Assembly: GCF_921293095.1 (NCBI RefSeq)
Contig: NC_060258.1
Coordinates: 2,046,001-2,110,000 of the forward strand
DNA length: 64,000 bases
From: Ischnura elegans
Taxonomy: Eukaryota; Arthropoda; Insecta; Odonata; Coenagrionidae
Direction of reading: 5' to 3'
Positions within the stretch are counted from its first letter, which is position 1. Each line of letters begins with the position of its first letter. A program made the translations under genes and the position numbers. Positions 1-12,086 of this stretch are shown piece by piece. Below the pieces are notes generated by a model. It saw only the letters and a list, made by a program, of their open reading frames with translations, was not told where the DNA came from and did no database searches.

Positions 1-58
1 CACTGAAGGCAAAGGTATGATACTTCGCCGCTGTTGTCCCCCGTGTTTTCACTTACAG

Positions 59-158
59 TAAATCCATCGAAGCAAGAGCTTACCTGCACCAACGTGTCCC
101 TCTCCTCCTCTCCTTTTACACCAAAAACGTGATTCCTGCACTGCTAGCCAAGGCGAGG
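59..158 (+). CDS. Internal exon of an unidentified upstream gene
   Basis: Seen: an acceptor (TTCACTTACAG) at 58 is followed by an open frame of one carried-over base plus 33 codons, ending in AGG before a GTGAGT donor at 159. The peptide starts KSIEARAYLHQRVPLLLSF and ends IPALLAKAR, a basic and hydrophobic helix-like composition unlike random translation. The frame upstream is closed by TGA at 18-20, and the other two frames give no plausible peptide. The start phase implies two bases from a preceding exon outside the window. I do not recognise the family. It faces away from the zinc-finger gene ending near 9 kb and is unlikely to belong to it. Following exons were not found downstream, so the next intron is long or the later exons are too short to see. 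Confidence 0.5.
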
Positions 159-1560
159 GTGAGTTCTGTCTCTATTCCTCACCCTTATACTTCCCCTCTC
201 TCAATATTCCCACTGCATCAATTATTTCCTGTCCTTTTCGTTGGCCTCCCTTTCTAATACAAACAATATCAAGAGATGGATTACATTCATTTTTGTCTTG
301 GCATTACAGTCAGGAGTTTGCTAGTTGGGTTAGGAGGTTAAAAAAAATATTTCTGAATGTATAACGGTTGTGCTTATGTGGAATTTTTACGTATGTCATG
401 GTCTTAATCAAAACATTAAAAATCATTATAAAAAGCTTTATTTGAATATAAATCATTCATTCGTAAATTTAAATATCAACTTAGATTTGAATAATTGAAA
501 GATTTGTTCGTAATTTAATTTTCCAAGATTTGCCAAAATATGGCCATTCATTGGAGATATTTTTATATGTGATGGTGAGGTGGAACTTCTCGCACATATT
601 AAAAATTTGTTCTTTGTTGTCTATGAGAAGTTTTATTTTATGCTAGAAAAGTGTAGCTGTTTCACCATATTTAATTGCAATAAAGTTTCGTTTAACATTC
701 TTAAAATTCTTCATGTTCCGTGTTCCAGTTATTTTAAAAAAATGACGAGTGTTACTGCTATAATATGCTCATAGATATCGTAATTTTAAGATGCTTACCG
801 TTAAAAATATTAAACTCAACCAATCTGAGGGATATATAATAAATTTTAAGGTAATATAATATAAGGAAGTAAAAGATCGTCGATATTCAAATCCATGAGA
901 CATCATTCTCGTGATATTAAATTCCTCACAGTTGTTAGTCTTACCATTTTTGATTACTAATATAAATGAGTCTCTTAGAACGGAGGTTAGTTTGAGAATA
1001 TTTTACAACTTTTTTTTAATTATTGCCATCGCCGTTTTGTTAAAGGGGTAATATCTCATCTCACTATGAATTTGGACCTAATGTTCACATTGCATTTTGG
1101 TTGTGATTGCATAGGTTTTCCACGGTTGCATAAATTAATTTCTAATCTTTCCTTTCAGAGATGAATTTGGTCTGACATACTTTGGAGGACGTGATGAATC
1201 CAGTCCTGAAAAGAAAATTATGTTTACATTCATTAGATTTTCATCTAGCCTCTCAGTTTTTGTACAGTTGGGTTAACTTAATCAGTCTTTTGTTTCCTGC
1301 AATTGTTGCAGCTATCATATGTTAACACTCACTTGTCTTTTAGTAATTTCATGTTTGTTACATGGAAGTCACTGCTTTCATTAGGTTGGTAATGGCATTT
1401 TGAGGTTTCAGATTTTTTAATTTCCCATATGTTGCACAATTTTACTGTTTTTCTTTATTTTCGGTCTAGTTATATGTTATTCATTCACGTCTTTCAAAAA
1501 TTATGCTTTTGTTAAGATCTATATATTTTAGTGGTCCCAATTCACTCCTCTCCGTTTTCA
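159..1560. other. AT-rich intronic or intergenic stretch, no gene seen
   Basis: Apart from the donor at 159, the sequence is AT-rich with short random frames only. I see no splice-bounded open frame, tandem array or transposon end. Confidence 0.5.
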
Positions 1561-1830
1561 GGCTAGACCTTTATGCCTTCCCCACGGGATTTGACCGGGG
1601 ATGATGAATCGGGGTTCCGCTAAATAAAGGTGGTGCTGTTCGGCCGTGACGGACGATGACACCGCACGGTCGAAGAGGGATTGATGCCCCTCCACAACCA
1701 GACTTTTGTCGCGTAAATTAAATGAGGGCACAGATTTGGTTCCCCGGGTTCCGCGTACGCCGCGTTACTACTCTGAGAGGCGATCGAATGAAGAATGTTT
1801 CGACGACTTTGGAAAGATAAACAAAATGTG
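1561..1830. other. GC-rich island of unknown origin
   Basis: About 270 bp are clearly richer in GC and CpG (for example CCCCGGGTTCCGCGTACGCC near 1741) than the AT-rich flanks. There is no convincing frame. It does not match the other GC-rich island at 58.6 kb by eye. It may be an rDNA-like or transposon-derived fragment, or a promoter CpG cluster. I could not assign it. Confidence 0.3.
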
Positions 1831-1880
1831 CCCTTTTCACAGCGTATTTAATGAAAAAAATAGAGAAAGAAAAGAAATAA

Positions 1881-2010
1881 CCCTCTTCAACATACACGGC
1901 GTCTCATTCAATAAACAAAGAGAATAACGAACCCTTCAAAACACACGGCGTCTCCTTCAATAAACAAATAGAATATTGAGCCCTTCAAAACACACGGCGT
2001 CTCCTTAAAA
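1881..2010. repeat. Short tandem repeat, unit about 50 bp, about 2.5 copies
   Basis: The block CCCTTCAAAACACACGGCGT, then CTCCTTCAATAAACAAA, recurs three times with a period of 49-51 bp. The last copy is cut short. The short frame through it is a by-product of the repetition. Confidence 0.7.
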
Positions 2011-3529
2011 TATAAAATATTTGAAATGGGATACCAGATTGGGGGCGAGGCTGAGGACATCGCCTCAAATGATGCCCGTGATGGACACCCTTTCGGAAAT
2101 GGAGAATTTCACTTAAAGTTCGCTGTCTCTGGTCTTCTATTCATGAGGATTGAATGGAGGACAACACACTGAGATAAGTTTCGAGAGTTCGAAACCCAAA
2201 AATACATGCAGGGAGTCAATGATAACTGAAAATGTGGGAACCATGGGCCCATGTGGCGACGAGAATTCTCACGACGTTTTTTAGTTGAGCGAGGATGGAT
2301 CCTGCGTGAACCTTGGGTGTTGATTGAGGCGTGTCAATGAGGCAATGATGCCTGCCCTCGAATACTGCCCGGCACACCACCTTTTGCGGAATTCTCTTCG
2401 CTCTTCTCTTGGCCGCGTTCTCGTGCCTTGGCTAGATGTTCTTGGTTCCACTACGACGGCGGACTCCTTGCTGCGAACCACTCCTCCACAACTGTGGGCA
2501 CCCATCTCACTCTCTCTCTCTCTCTCAATCCGAGAAATAAACCCTTCTTGCCAAAATCGGGAAAACCTACAACGATCAGCTCTCCGGAATAGGAATTTTA
2601 CTTTTCAAATATGCAATGGCCTCAGACAATCACAATATACTATGGAGCAATGAACTATTCCTTCCGATATTTTTTGCCATATCTCTGTAGATGAATGGCT
2701 GCATCGAATGTAGCACATTCAATGAAATAGCATCTCATTGAATGTGATATCATCAGACTTGGAATTTACTAATGCGTGCAGCTAATTGTTGTGTATCTTT
2801 TTCCTACATAGCATTCTGACAAAATAAAATTATTCTAGCTCAGTGTCAATAACTTCTTTTAGATTCGAAATTAGTATCATGTGTGGTATTATGGATTCCA
2901 CTAAACAACTTCTATAAAAGACAATATTTTTCAGTCTTATAGGCATAAGATATGTATTAACATTGAAAATGAAAATAATTGGGCTTAGCACTTAAAAAGG
3001 ATTAGTGAAATAGGATGTCTTCCTAATCCAAGGAGGATTAAACTCATTTAAATGGCTGGAGGTAATTCACGTCTAACAGATTGGTGGCATATAGATACAT
3101 AATACCGTGTTGTGATGGTGCCTGTAAGTTTAACATGGGGAGATAAATGGCCTTATGTACTTATTTTTAAATTTTATTAAATACTCGGATGAATTACTAA
3201 AATTTAAGATCTTCCATCAAACCAATTTTTCTGGTATTTATTACCTGGAGGTACAGCTCCCCTTCTTAAGCCATCATTTCTCATTGTGTGTTATTTAGTG
3301 GTATCAATAATATTTCATTGATATTGAAGGCCAAATATTGGTATTCGCTCATGATAAAACCATTTACAGAAACATCGAAAATTTAAATTAACTTGATTTC
3401 TTTTAAAAAGGTGAATACGGCTTTTCATGCTGATGGACAATGGTTTAAGCCTATGTTGATTTACGATATTTATCATTGTGCTCAAGTTTATAGGAAGTAA
3501 GTGAATCAATCAGGTAACCTCGCTATTGG
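2011..3529. other. No supported gene; contains a (TC)n tract
   Basis: A CT microsatellite lies at about 2509-2527. Frames of up to 109 codons overlap on both strands at 2280-2650, but they lack splice-site context, domain-like composition or a second copy. Confidence 0.45.
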
Positions 3530-4005
3530 GTTGCGGTCCAACGAAAGCTACATTATCTAGAGACAGAAGTGCTCCGGAGCACAGGTCCATAAGCACTAAG
3601 TTCGCTGCGAGAATTTTTCCTTGGACCGGTCATGAGTGAAGTCAAAATGTCGGAAATGAACGAGGGCGGGCTGGCTGGGATTATAAGATCGAAGTCAGGG
3701 TTTTAAATGCGAATTGAGGCAATTATAGTCATTGGATACTAATGATTGTGTTCGAGTATCAATTAAATGAGTTTTATTTTCCAATATCTAGGTTCCACAA
3801 AGTAAAGCAAGACGCTTTGAACTGTATTTTTCACACCTACCCCTGCATATTCCTTCCAAATAAAACTCATTACCCTGGTAAAGTAAAAAATAGGGCTGTA
3901 GCACTTCGTAGCGAATAACGGATTGCTTGGGAGCTCGTAGGTGGCGCTCCAAAGCATTGGTAGCGTTCTTTGGACCGCACCCTGGGAATGGGAATAAAAT
4001 TTCAA
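3530..4005. repeat. Dispersed repeat, copy 1 (second copy at about 50.15-50.52 kb)
   Basis: This segment shares ordered blocks with 50150-50520 in the same orientation. They include AAGTCAAAATGT, GAATTGAGGCAAT/CAAATTGAGGCAAT, GGTTCCACAAAGT, TCACACCTACCCC and ACTCATTACCCTG. The two copies differ by many substitutions and indels. No coding capacity is shared, so this is probably an old non-autonomous transposon family. Confidence 0.6.
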
Positions 4006-4822
4006 ATAAACAAATTCATCTAATATCGTAAATTTATAATGTAGGATATGCTATAAATCTCAATTTATCGAATCCATATTTATAGATAAGTTTTATATGT
4101 AAATAGAAATTACAATTGAAATATTTCTTGAAACAGCGCCATAAAAACTTCCAATTCTTACATCACCTCGGACAATCTTGATTAGTTGTCGAAAACTATA
4201 CACTTATGATTATCAGAACAAATTTGCCACGCCCGCATCTTTTATCGGTCATAAAAATCTTGAATGGTTAAATTAAGGTAAAATATTTGTCGTGATTAAC
4301 ATAACCACAACCTTCACCAGTTCTAAGAATGTTGAACATTTAAAGAAAAGCAATTTAAATTGCGGCATATTCAGTTGAAATTGTCAATTGAATCGGCAGA
4401 TTTTTTCCAATAAGTCTGTGAAACAATTAAATTTGCAACGGGTTTTGCGTAGCAATTGCCTTGCCGTCTTCATATTGGATGATATTGATTTGTCTTACCA
4501 TAAAAACAATCTTAAAAAGACGCGTGCAGGGTGTATAAACTTTTGTGCATGCAGCCAATGTGCACCAGAGCTACTTCAGGCTTTCACTACATCACTGGTA
4601 ACCAGTGGACACGTTTCTCCAGCTCCGCCGGAGCTACCTCGGGGCTAATCACCACACCTGTCCATTGCGGAGATAGTAACAGATACAGAAAAAAATCAAG
4701 AGGGGCGCAAATGATACTTTGAGTTATGTATACTTTTATCGTAATAAAAAACAAGTTACACGCAAAATTTAAGAGTTTTATTTTAACTCATTGTACGAAT
4801 ATACTAAGCAATGCTATGTTAT
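4006..4822. other. No feature seen
   Basis: AT-rich sequence with only short overlapping frames; no splice-bounded exon or repeat end was recognised. Confidence 0.4.
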
Positions 4823-4907
4823 GAGTTACAAGTGTGGTTATGCAATATAAAAGAGTTACAAGTGTGGTTATGCAATATAAAAGAGTTACAAGTGTGGTAA
4901 TGCAATG
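4823..4907. repeat. 30-bp tandem repeat, about three copies
   Basis: GAGTTACAAGTGTGGTTATG followed by CAATATAAAA repeats at 4823, 4853 and 4883 with a period of exactly 30 bp. The third copy carries one change (GGTAATG) and ends in CAATGG. Confidence 0.85.
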
Positions 4908-7900
4908 GCCGGAAATGCGGGTGGCCTTTCTAGAGGGGTAATCGCCCCTTACCCCCAAAATGTAACTGCCACTGTACGGAACTAAGTGTTTATGGTCTCT
5001 GAAGTCAATATGGAATTTAGGGATAGAAATTATGGAGGACTTGAGTCACATAATTTGCTATGTGGCTTACTAACTCAGTTTCACGTCTATATTCACCGAT
5101 TCTGATAAACCTAATTAGGCCTTAAGGCTATGTCAGACATTACGTGCATCACCCAAGTCCTCAACAATATAGTCACTCCGCCTCTATCTCAACTGATGCT
5201 GAAATGTATTTCGTATAATAATGTCTTACATCAGCGATTGATTGAGATTTTATCTTATCCGCATTAACAGTACTATATTCTTCCAAGTCATTGTCCATCA
5301 CTTTACTTACTTCCCCTGCATGGAAAACCGAATTGGGACAGAATTTGTAGTGCTTCATTTTAAAACTGTATTTTTTTTATTTTTCTCTGATACACATTTT
5401 TAACCCAGAGAAATTCAGCAAATAACATGTTCTGAAATCCTACTTAAGTTTTAAAATGCATTACGCATTATTTTTTAACTGTGCAAGTGATATTTTTTGT
5501 AAAGATCAATTCTTCTAACAATAAATCTAACCGTAAAACTAATGAAAACATGGGAAGAGTAATCAGAACACTCCCATCCTCGTAACGTAAAAATATAAAG
5601 GAAAAACGAATGAGGGAGCGCAAGAAAAGGGCAAACGGTCAATCGACCGCTGGCGGTCATTATAGGTATGCGGCTTGCCCCGGTCATTCTAGTGCTAACA
5701 CGTGTGTTTTACTTGCAGTCAAACTACCTCTTGTGTAGCAATCAAGTCAAGTTGGGTGGTGCACCACTGTGAAAAATCAGAATGTCCCGCATAATGACCG
5801 CTTCCCACTTCCCTTGGGTGCAGCAGGTGTTCGAGAAACGGGTCTCCTGCCACTTCGGATCGGAAGAAAGAAAAGTCAACGGTGGGTGTACCCGTTAGTA
5901 GTGCAAGCAGATTGTCGTCTTTACATAAAAAAGTTAACCAAAATCCCATTGAAATGGTGCATGCATGCGATAAAATAAAATATTATCCTCCTCCTCCTCC
6001 CCCTGCGTCAAATATGCGCGTAACATCGAGAAAAGAAATTATTTCACTGTTACATTTAGTAAGGTTGGATAGTGATAAAATAGAAAATAATGCATAAAAT
6101 GTGAAACTTCTTTTTATAAATGAATGGACGATCTACGTCTGTTAAACAGCTGAAAGAGAACAAATTCCCCACGGCCGTGCTCTTCGGTGGGCAAAGTGGG
6201 GGTTGGGGAGTATTTGTTTGTGTATTCGCGGAAATTTGTTCCTTAGAGCAAATATGCAAGGTGAATGTGTGAGCTGCGCGATTGTTTGCTTTCATAGTGT
6301 TTTAGCTTGATTTTCGTGTTTTAACCCCCCCTGTCAGCCTTTTAACTTAGCAGCCTCTACTTTGCCCACTAACGAGTACGGCCTTAGGGAATTTTTTCTC
6401 TTTTAATTTTACTTCCTACTTTTTTTTATCTTTTTCAATGAAATATTGGAAGACATATTTGACCACGTGACTACTGTGCGCCAATGCTCGCGTGTACTGC
6501 GGATTCGCGCAAAAATCGCTGTTATTTGTCACTTGCATAAACATACAGCTGCTTTTTTTTAAACTAATGTCTTTATAATACTCTACCTTCTTGTCACCAA
6601 CTTAGGTTTCCGCGCAAATCGACGTCACTCTTTTAAAACTAAACATTTATGCGATTTTTTCGAAAACATTTACTCCTCCTCAGTGGCGCATCGAGGGGGG
6701 GAGGATTTTGGGGGATAACCTCCCCCCCAGAGCTCACAGAAATTTTCAAGCTTAATCCATTATACATTGGATCAGTGTTACTTATAGTAGTGATAGGATA
6801 TATCAAATATCCTTCAAAAAGTAAGCCGTTAAACTCCCCATTTTGAACAATTATTCTTAATATTTTTCCAGAGGAGGGTCCCCGCAATTTCTGCTTACCC
6901 TGGCGGGTATGCAACACCCCACACTCCTAAGTATTAATTGCGCCTAAAACCCCTCAATCCTTAATTCTGAGCTGCGCCCGTGCCCCTCTTCCTTCACTCC
7001 TGTAGCAATCATCAACATCGCCTAAAGGTTGATATCTAGATTTTACGATAGTATTATCTCCATATTAATATATTAGTAAGTTCTGTCCAAAGTAATTGGC
7101 GCAGTAAAGAAAAAATATTATCTAAAATATGTAAATTTTGAAAAACAGAAAAGGCACGTTTCCGTTAGAAAAAGCGCAACAGTGACGCAATTAATCTAAC
7201 TTCAAATTTTTTTCATAAAAACGTAAGCATGGAATGAGGTACCCCAGACATATAGTAACATAACTCTCTTAGTAACAGAGGTTTTCAAAAATCCAAAAAA
7301 TCATTTTTGTCCACGTTTCCGGATCCGCACCACTGCGCGGCGCTCACTCGCACCATTTGGATTTCCCGTAGTGTTTTGCATTCCTCTCCCTTCTACTCCC
7401 TGTTGAGCCCCACCTATCGCATCGTTACCCCGTGTAAATTCCCGACCCTTCATTTACCACCGACACTCGCTAATCCCTCAATTGGACACCGAAACTCTCC
7501 AACCCATTCACGCTCTCCCATTTTTTCTTTTCCAAATTCATTAGGCTTTTGCCTGCCCTTTCTTAACCTCGCCCTCTTTAATGAGCTCTCCGCCCTCTCC
7601 TATTCAGGAATATTAATATTTTGTCCAGAGACCTATCCACGGATAATATTTAATTGCCTTATTTAATTTTGCCCCTTTAAGTTTCACAATGTTGCCCAGT
7701 ACCACGTCTTCCGACAAAATACCATTGGCGATATTAATTCTCAATTTTGCCTATTTTCCAGTACCGCATTGAGGGAGGCTGCAGTACTTTTTCAAACGAA
7801 TCATTATGGACGCATATTATTAGCATGCTGAATATGAAAACCCCACCAACCTCCATTCGATATTCGAGCATATATCTTCTCACAATTTCGTCATAATCCG

Positions 7901-8918
7901 TCGTGGTTGAGTGAATATTTTCCTGACACTATTAACTTGAAAGTCTATTCGTTTAGTTTATGAATATATATTTATAGCGCCCAAGGCCCCCTGAAAATTC
8001 CCTCCCTCTTCTGCCAGGCATTCAGACTTCGACCTTTGAAGTAAATGAAACCGTTTCAACACTTGCTTACAGCTGTATGCTGTAAAACTGTTTAACAGAT
8101 AATGATGAAAGCCAAGCAGAAGAGAAGATAGATGGATTCGCGGAGGATGCAGCTCGCCAAGCGTGAAAGAACACCTCTTATAGGACCATGCCGCAAGGTC
8201 CCGATTCCGCATGCTGTTAGGAGAGAGTATTAGACTATTCTCTGGGTCCGGATGAAAATCGTCTTCCCTCAGCCGGAGGCAATGGAGACGGACGGAGAGT
8301 TAGGAAGAAGGGAGGGAGGGAAGGAAGGGGGAGAAGAGAGAGAACTAGAACGACGTTGAACGATGGATCTCTCGCCTCTTGCTCGCAACTCCGAGGCAAT
8401 TTTTCTGCTCTTTCAGAATTAAAACAGTCAATACGATTATGCCGTAAGCCCTCTAGAATAAACTTATTCTATAGTTTAGAACTCTCTTAATCAGTCGTGC
8501 ACTATCATCAACTTGATATTTTCATAAAAAATATATAAAAGCACTACATGAACTAACATCGATCAGATAAACTAACATTATTTAACCATACAATTAGAAT
8601 TGATACCACATAAAAATTATTCTTGAGACTAAATGCCTTAAACTTTTATCAAAAGTGTTGAAATGCATGGCCTCTATTTAAATTCGAACACTTTTCTACC
8701 ATTCACTTAATCTACCATTAAAAATAGTAGTTAAAGGTAAAAGAATGATTTATTCAATCCTTGAAAATAAAGTAATGTTAGTTGAACATCGAGAAATTAA
8801 ATCACAGACCTAAATGAAAATTAGTATTATTTTAACATTATGAGGCAATTCTTTCAATTCTAACATGCAGTTATCGTAGTAATAAGAATTATTAACCTTG
8901 ATAGCTAATGAACACTAA
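4908..8918. other. 4 kb without a supported gene
   Basis: AT-rich sequence with short purine-rich (8300-8345) and CCT-repeat (5980-6002) tracts. Frames of up to 119 codons (for example 7307-7666) are proline/serine-rich low-complexity readings without splice context. It lies downstream of the minus-strand zinc-finger gene and upstream of nothing recognisable. Confidence 0.4.
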
Positions 8919-8924
8919 TTTATT
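8919..8924 (-). promoter_or_regulatory. Candidate polyadenylation signal AATAAA of the minus-strand gene
   Basis: AATAAA on the minus strand lies about 150 bp past the stop codon at 9071 and just past the apparent ancestral stop near 8923. A second AATAAA lies at 8749-8754. The motif is common in AT-rich DNA, so position is the only support. Confidence 0.3.
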
Positions 8925-9070
8925 AGAATCCTAAGACTGTTTCTAAATGACAGAAAACATGAATATTTTGAGAGAAAGTCTTTTCACAATCAATGCAAGA
9001 ATGAGGCTTCTTTCCTATGTACACGCATGTGTAAGACAAGGTTTCGTTTGGCAGCATAAGACTTTTCACA
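8923..9070 (-). pseudogene. Relic of two C-terminal zinc fingers past a premature stop
   Basis: Directly after the TAA at 9073-9071 the same frame continues as a finger (CEKSYAAKRNLVLHMRVH). It then hits a 2-base deletion in the linker (GAAGCCT where GAAAAGCCT is expected). The next finger continues in another frame as KPHSCIDCEKTFSQNIHVF and stops near 8923. The zinc-finger array therefore once extended further. The nonsense codon sits where every other finger has the Glu of CxEC, consistent with a single GAA to TAA change. The loss removes about two fingers of the array. Confidence 0.75.
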
Positions 9071-10482
9071 TTAATTGCATGCATAAAATTTCTCCTCCGT
9101 ACGAGTCTGCAAGTGGCGGACAAGGCTGCTCCTAACAGAGAAAGACTTTTCACATTCACGGCAGGAATAAGGTTTCTCCTTCGTATGAGTTCGAATGTGA
9201 TGAACAAGTGTACTCTTTAGAGAGAAAGACTTTCCACATTCACCGCAGGAATAAGGTTTCTCCTTTTTATGAATCCTCATGTGACAGATAAGGTTGCTAC
9301 TTACAGAGAAAGACTTTTCACATTCGTTACATGAAAAAGGTTTCTCCTTTGTGTGAGTCCGAATGTGATAGACAAGGCTACTCTTTTGAGAGAAAGACTT
9401 TTCACATTCACCGCAGGCAAAAGGTTTCTCCTTCGTGTGAGTCCGAATGTGATAGACAAGGCTACTCTTTTGAGAGAAAGACTTTTCACATTCACCGCAG
9501 GCAAAAGGTTTCTCCTTCGTATGAGTTCGAATGTGATGAACAAGTGTACTCTTTCGAGAGAAAGACTTTTCACATTCACCGCAGGAATAAGGTTTCTCCT
9601 TTTTATGAATCCTCATGTGACAGATAAGGTTGCTACTTACAGAGAAAGACTTTTCACATTCGTTACATGAAAAAGGTTTCTCCTTTGTGTGAGTCCGAAT
9701 GTGATAGACAAGGCTACTCTTTTGAGAGAAAGACTTTTCACATTCACCGCAGGCAAAAGGTTTCTCCTTCGTGTGAGTCCGAATGTGATAGACAAGGCTA
9801 CTCTTTTGAGAGAAAGACTTTTCACATTCACCGCAGGCAAAAGGTTTCTCCTTCGTATGAGTTCGAATGTGATGAACAAGTGTACTCTTTCGAGAGAAAG
9901 ACTTTTCACATTCACCGCAGGAATAAGGTTTCTCCTTTTTATGAATCATCATGTGACAGATAAGGTTGCTACTTACAGAGAAAGACTTTTCACATTCGTT
10001 ACATGAAAAAGGTTTCTCCTTTGTGTGAGTCCGAATGTGATAGACAAGGCTACTCTTTTGAGAGAAAGACTTTTCACATTCACCGCAGGCAAAAGGTTTC
10101 TCCTTCGTGTGAGTCCGAATGTGATAGACAAGGCTACTCTTTTGAGAGAAAGACTTTTCACATTCACCGCAGGCAAAAGGTTTCTCCTTCGTATGAGTTC
10201 GAATGTGATGAACAAGTGTACTCTTTCGAGAGAAAGACTTTTCACATTCACTGCAGGAATACGGTTTCTTTGCTGTGTGTGGAGTATCTGTGCATGTTTT
10301 TCCATCTATAATGAAGCTTTTCCTCACTTCCCTCACATTTTTCTTCTCCTTTGTTCCTCCAAGGTTTTCCTTGAGAAGCCCTTTCCTTATTTTACCTCTT
10401 CTTTCTTTCCTTGAATTTGATGCTATAACATTTGGTTCACGGGGAACTAACAAATCTGAGGCTTTTTCAGAAGCTGGGAGAT
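9071..10482 (-). CDS. Terminal exon: 14 tandem C2H2 zinc fingers (ZAD/C2H2 gene, minus strand)
   Basis: Role: sequence-specific DNA-binding array, inferred nuclear transcription regulator. Seen: acceptor TTCTTTTCTAG at 10483, then AT completes a Gly-to-Asp split codon with the upstream exon (phase 1). A basic linker rich in Lys/Arg follows for about 70 residues, then 14 fingers of pattern C-x2-C-x12-H-x3-H with HTKEKP linkers (10264 down to 9089). Fingers 1-12 are three copies of a four-finger unit. Recognition positions (-1,2,3,6) cycle R/S/T/H, Q/S/S/Y, Q/S/S/Y, V/S/N/C. Finger 14 has Arg in place of its second zinc-binding His. Finger 15 is cut by TAA after its first Cys. Linkers are KEKP rather than the usual GEKP. 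It joins eight upstream exons into a frame of about 822 codons. Confidence 0.93.
9257..10264 (-). repeat. 336-bp higher-order repeat (four fingers) in three near-identical copies
   Basis: Period 336 bp = 4 x 84 bp. Copies begin at 10264, 9928 and 9592 on the minus strand. They differ at only a few bases; for example, one base gives Met instead of Arg in finger 4. Silent positions are also conserved. Within each unit, fingers 2 and 3 are themselves an almost identical 84-bp duplication. This is a recent unequal-exchange expansion, or possibly an assembly-sensitive array. Confidence 0.95.
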
Positions 10483-11310
10483 CTAGAAAAGAATTTTACA
10501 TTTAAAATAAGTAAAGTCAGACATGTTATCTATGATTCGATAACCTAATTTATAATAACCATTAGACAGATATCAAAGTTGCAACTTTAACCGATCTTTT
10601 GGTTAAATGCCACACACATTACAAATGTTGCAATTAATTTTTACGGTTGCTTCCAAATATTGCTTCACAATTGAGTGGCCTTGCTGCTCAGAGAAAATCA
10701 GTAAGGTATTACATACTAACCTCTAATATCTACACCATAAAACACCCCACTGCACAATTTCATGCAAAATGGCACTAGAGCATCCTAATGAAAAAATATA
10801 CATAGCAGTTATATGTAAATTAAATAGCTAAAAAGAATAAGTGAGCATGGGCTGGTCACCTGCTGTCATTATTTTCTAGAACTAAAACTTCTGCACACAA
10901 GGGAATGACATTGAGTTTTGCCTATTTTTAGCCAAATTAGTTTTTTTCATATTTATTTATTCCATGAATATATGTTTGACCTAAAAAAGCACAGTTTCCA
11001 TGAGCACAACAAACTGAATTGGATGGGCTACGTACAAAAGCAAAATTTTCCCAGTATTTCAAAACTGAACCAAACCAAACCGGGGATCGAGCTTTGCATA
11101 AGCATAAAATTTTCAGTGAAAATTATAGAAATATTGATGAAAAACAGGCTTCTGTGAAGTACAAAGTAGGATGAAAGTACGTTAAAATTTAATACGAGGA
11201 TCACAAAATTTGACTGAATCTCAGATCCAGTTTTGGGGCATTTGAATAATCAGAATTAGTTACAAGTCCTTTCTGTGAAGAGAAATTTTCAAGCACTCAA
11301 GAGCACTCAC
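10483..11310 (-). other. Intron between the short exon and the finger exon
   Basis: Bounded by a GTGAGT donor at 11310 and a TTTTCTAG acceptor at 10483; AT-rich, no other feature seen. Confidence 0.75.
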
Positions 11311-11383
11311 CCACTGCCTCCGTCATAGACTCCATGGCCGTTGCCTTATTCTGAATCAGCTCTTCATTTTCCATAGAAGTAGG
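11311..11383 (-). CDS. Short linker exon joining to the zinc-finger exon
   Basis: Acceptor ATTATTTTCAG at 11384, then 24 codons plus one base (PTSMENEELIQNKATAMESM, then TEAVG/D), and donor GTGAGT at 11310. It starts in phase 0 like the upstream exons and ends in phase 1, matching the finger exon, where G+AT makes an Asp codon. The acidic helix-like peptide resembles the other linker exons. It has no known domain. The exact phase match to the 10482 acceptor is the strongest support. Confidence 0.82.
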
Positions 11384-12086
11384 CTGAAAATAATCATTTA
11401 AGTATGAATGGACAGTTGATTGGAACTTTCTTAGCAGGTGATTGAAGACAACCAATTCTTAAACCATGTAAACTCACATATTAGCTTATATTTACAATGT
11501 GAACAAGAAATAGAGTAATAATATTTATGATAAAATATGTATTCTCTATTAATGACAGCAAATGTAAGGAAATCTGATTTTACATCCTTTGAAAACAATA
11601 TAAATCATAAACAGCAAATTGAATCTGTAGTTGACAATCATCACATTCCAAAGTATGCCTTCCTTCTCGACTTTCATACTAAAAATTGTATTAATTTATT
11701 TATGCATGAATTTATTATGTGAATTGAGCACTCTCAAAAATCGCCTTAACTATCATGGCATACCTTGTCACTCACGAAACATTGTCTACATATCGATACC
11801 ATTTTACGCTTTCCTTAGTAAGGACATATAATAGAGAACTGAAGTTTTCTCTAAATCATTCATATAAATTTCGGCTAGGACAGGTGACCCCACAGCTAGG
11901 CTATCTAATTATTTAAAGTGCTTGCCAAGATTTTTCTTAGTAAAACATAAGTCAAATACCATGCATGCATGCAACAACAAAAAGAAACAATCAACTTGTC
12001 TTGTGATATGAATGCACCTCAAAGAACTCATTTAGGCTGAAGTAACTTAAACCACACAAAGGAGTGTCATTTTATAATTGAAAACA
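11384..12086 (-). other. Intron sequence, no feature seen
   Basis: AT-rich, with a few short frames and no recognisable transposon or exon. Confidence 0.5.

Noticed and set aside
7100-7300. Possible promoter or small RNA
   Set aside because: Only AT-rich sequence without any recognisable box, hairpin or conservation.
7307-7666. 119-codon plus-strand frame rich in Pro/Ser/Leu
   Set aside because: Pyrimidine-rich low-complexity reading with no splice sites in phase and no homologous copy in the window.
9331-10505. Several 90-130-codon plus-strand frames across the finger array
   Set aside because: They are antisense shadows repeated with the 336-bp period of the zinc-finger exon; no splice or domain support.
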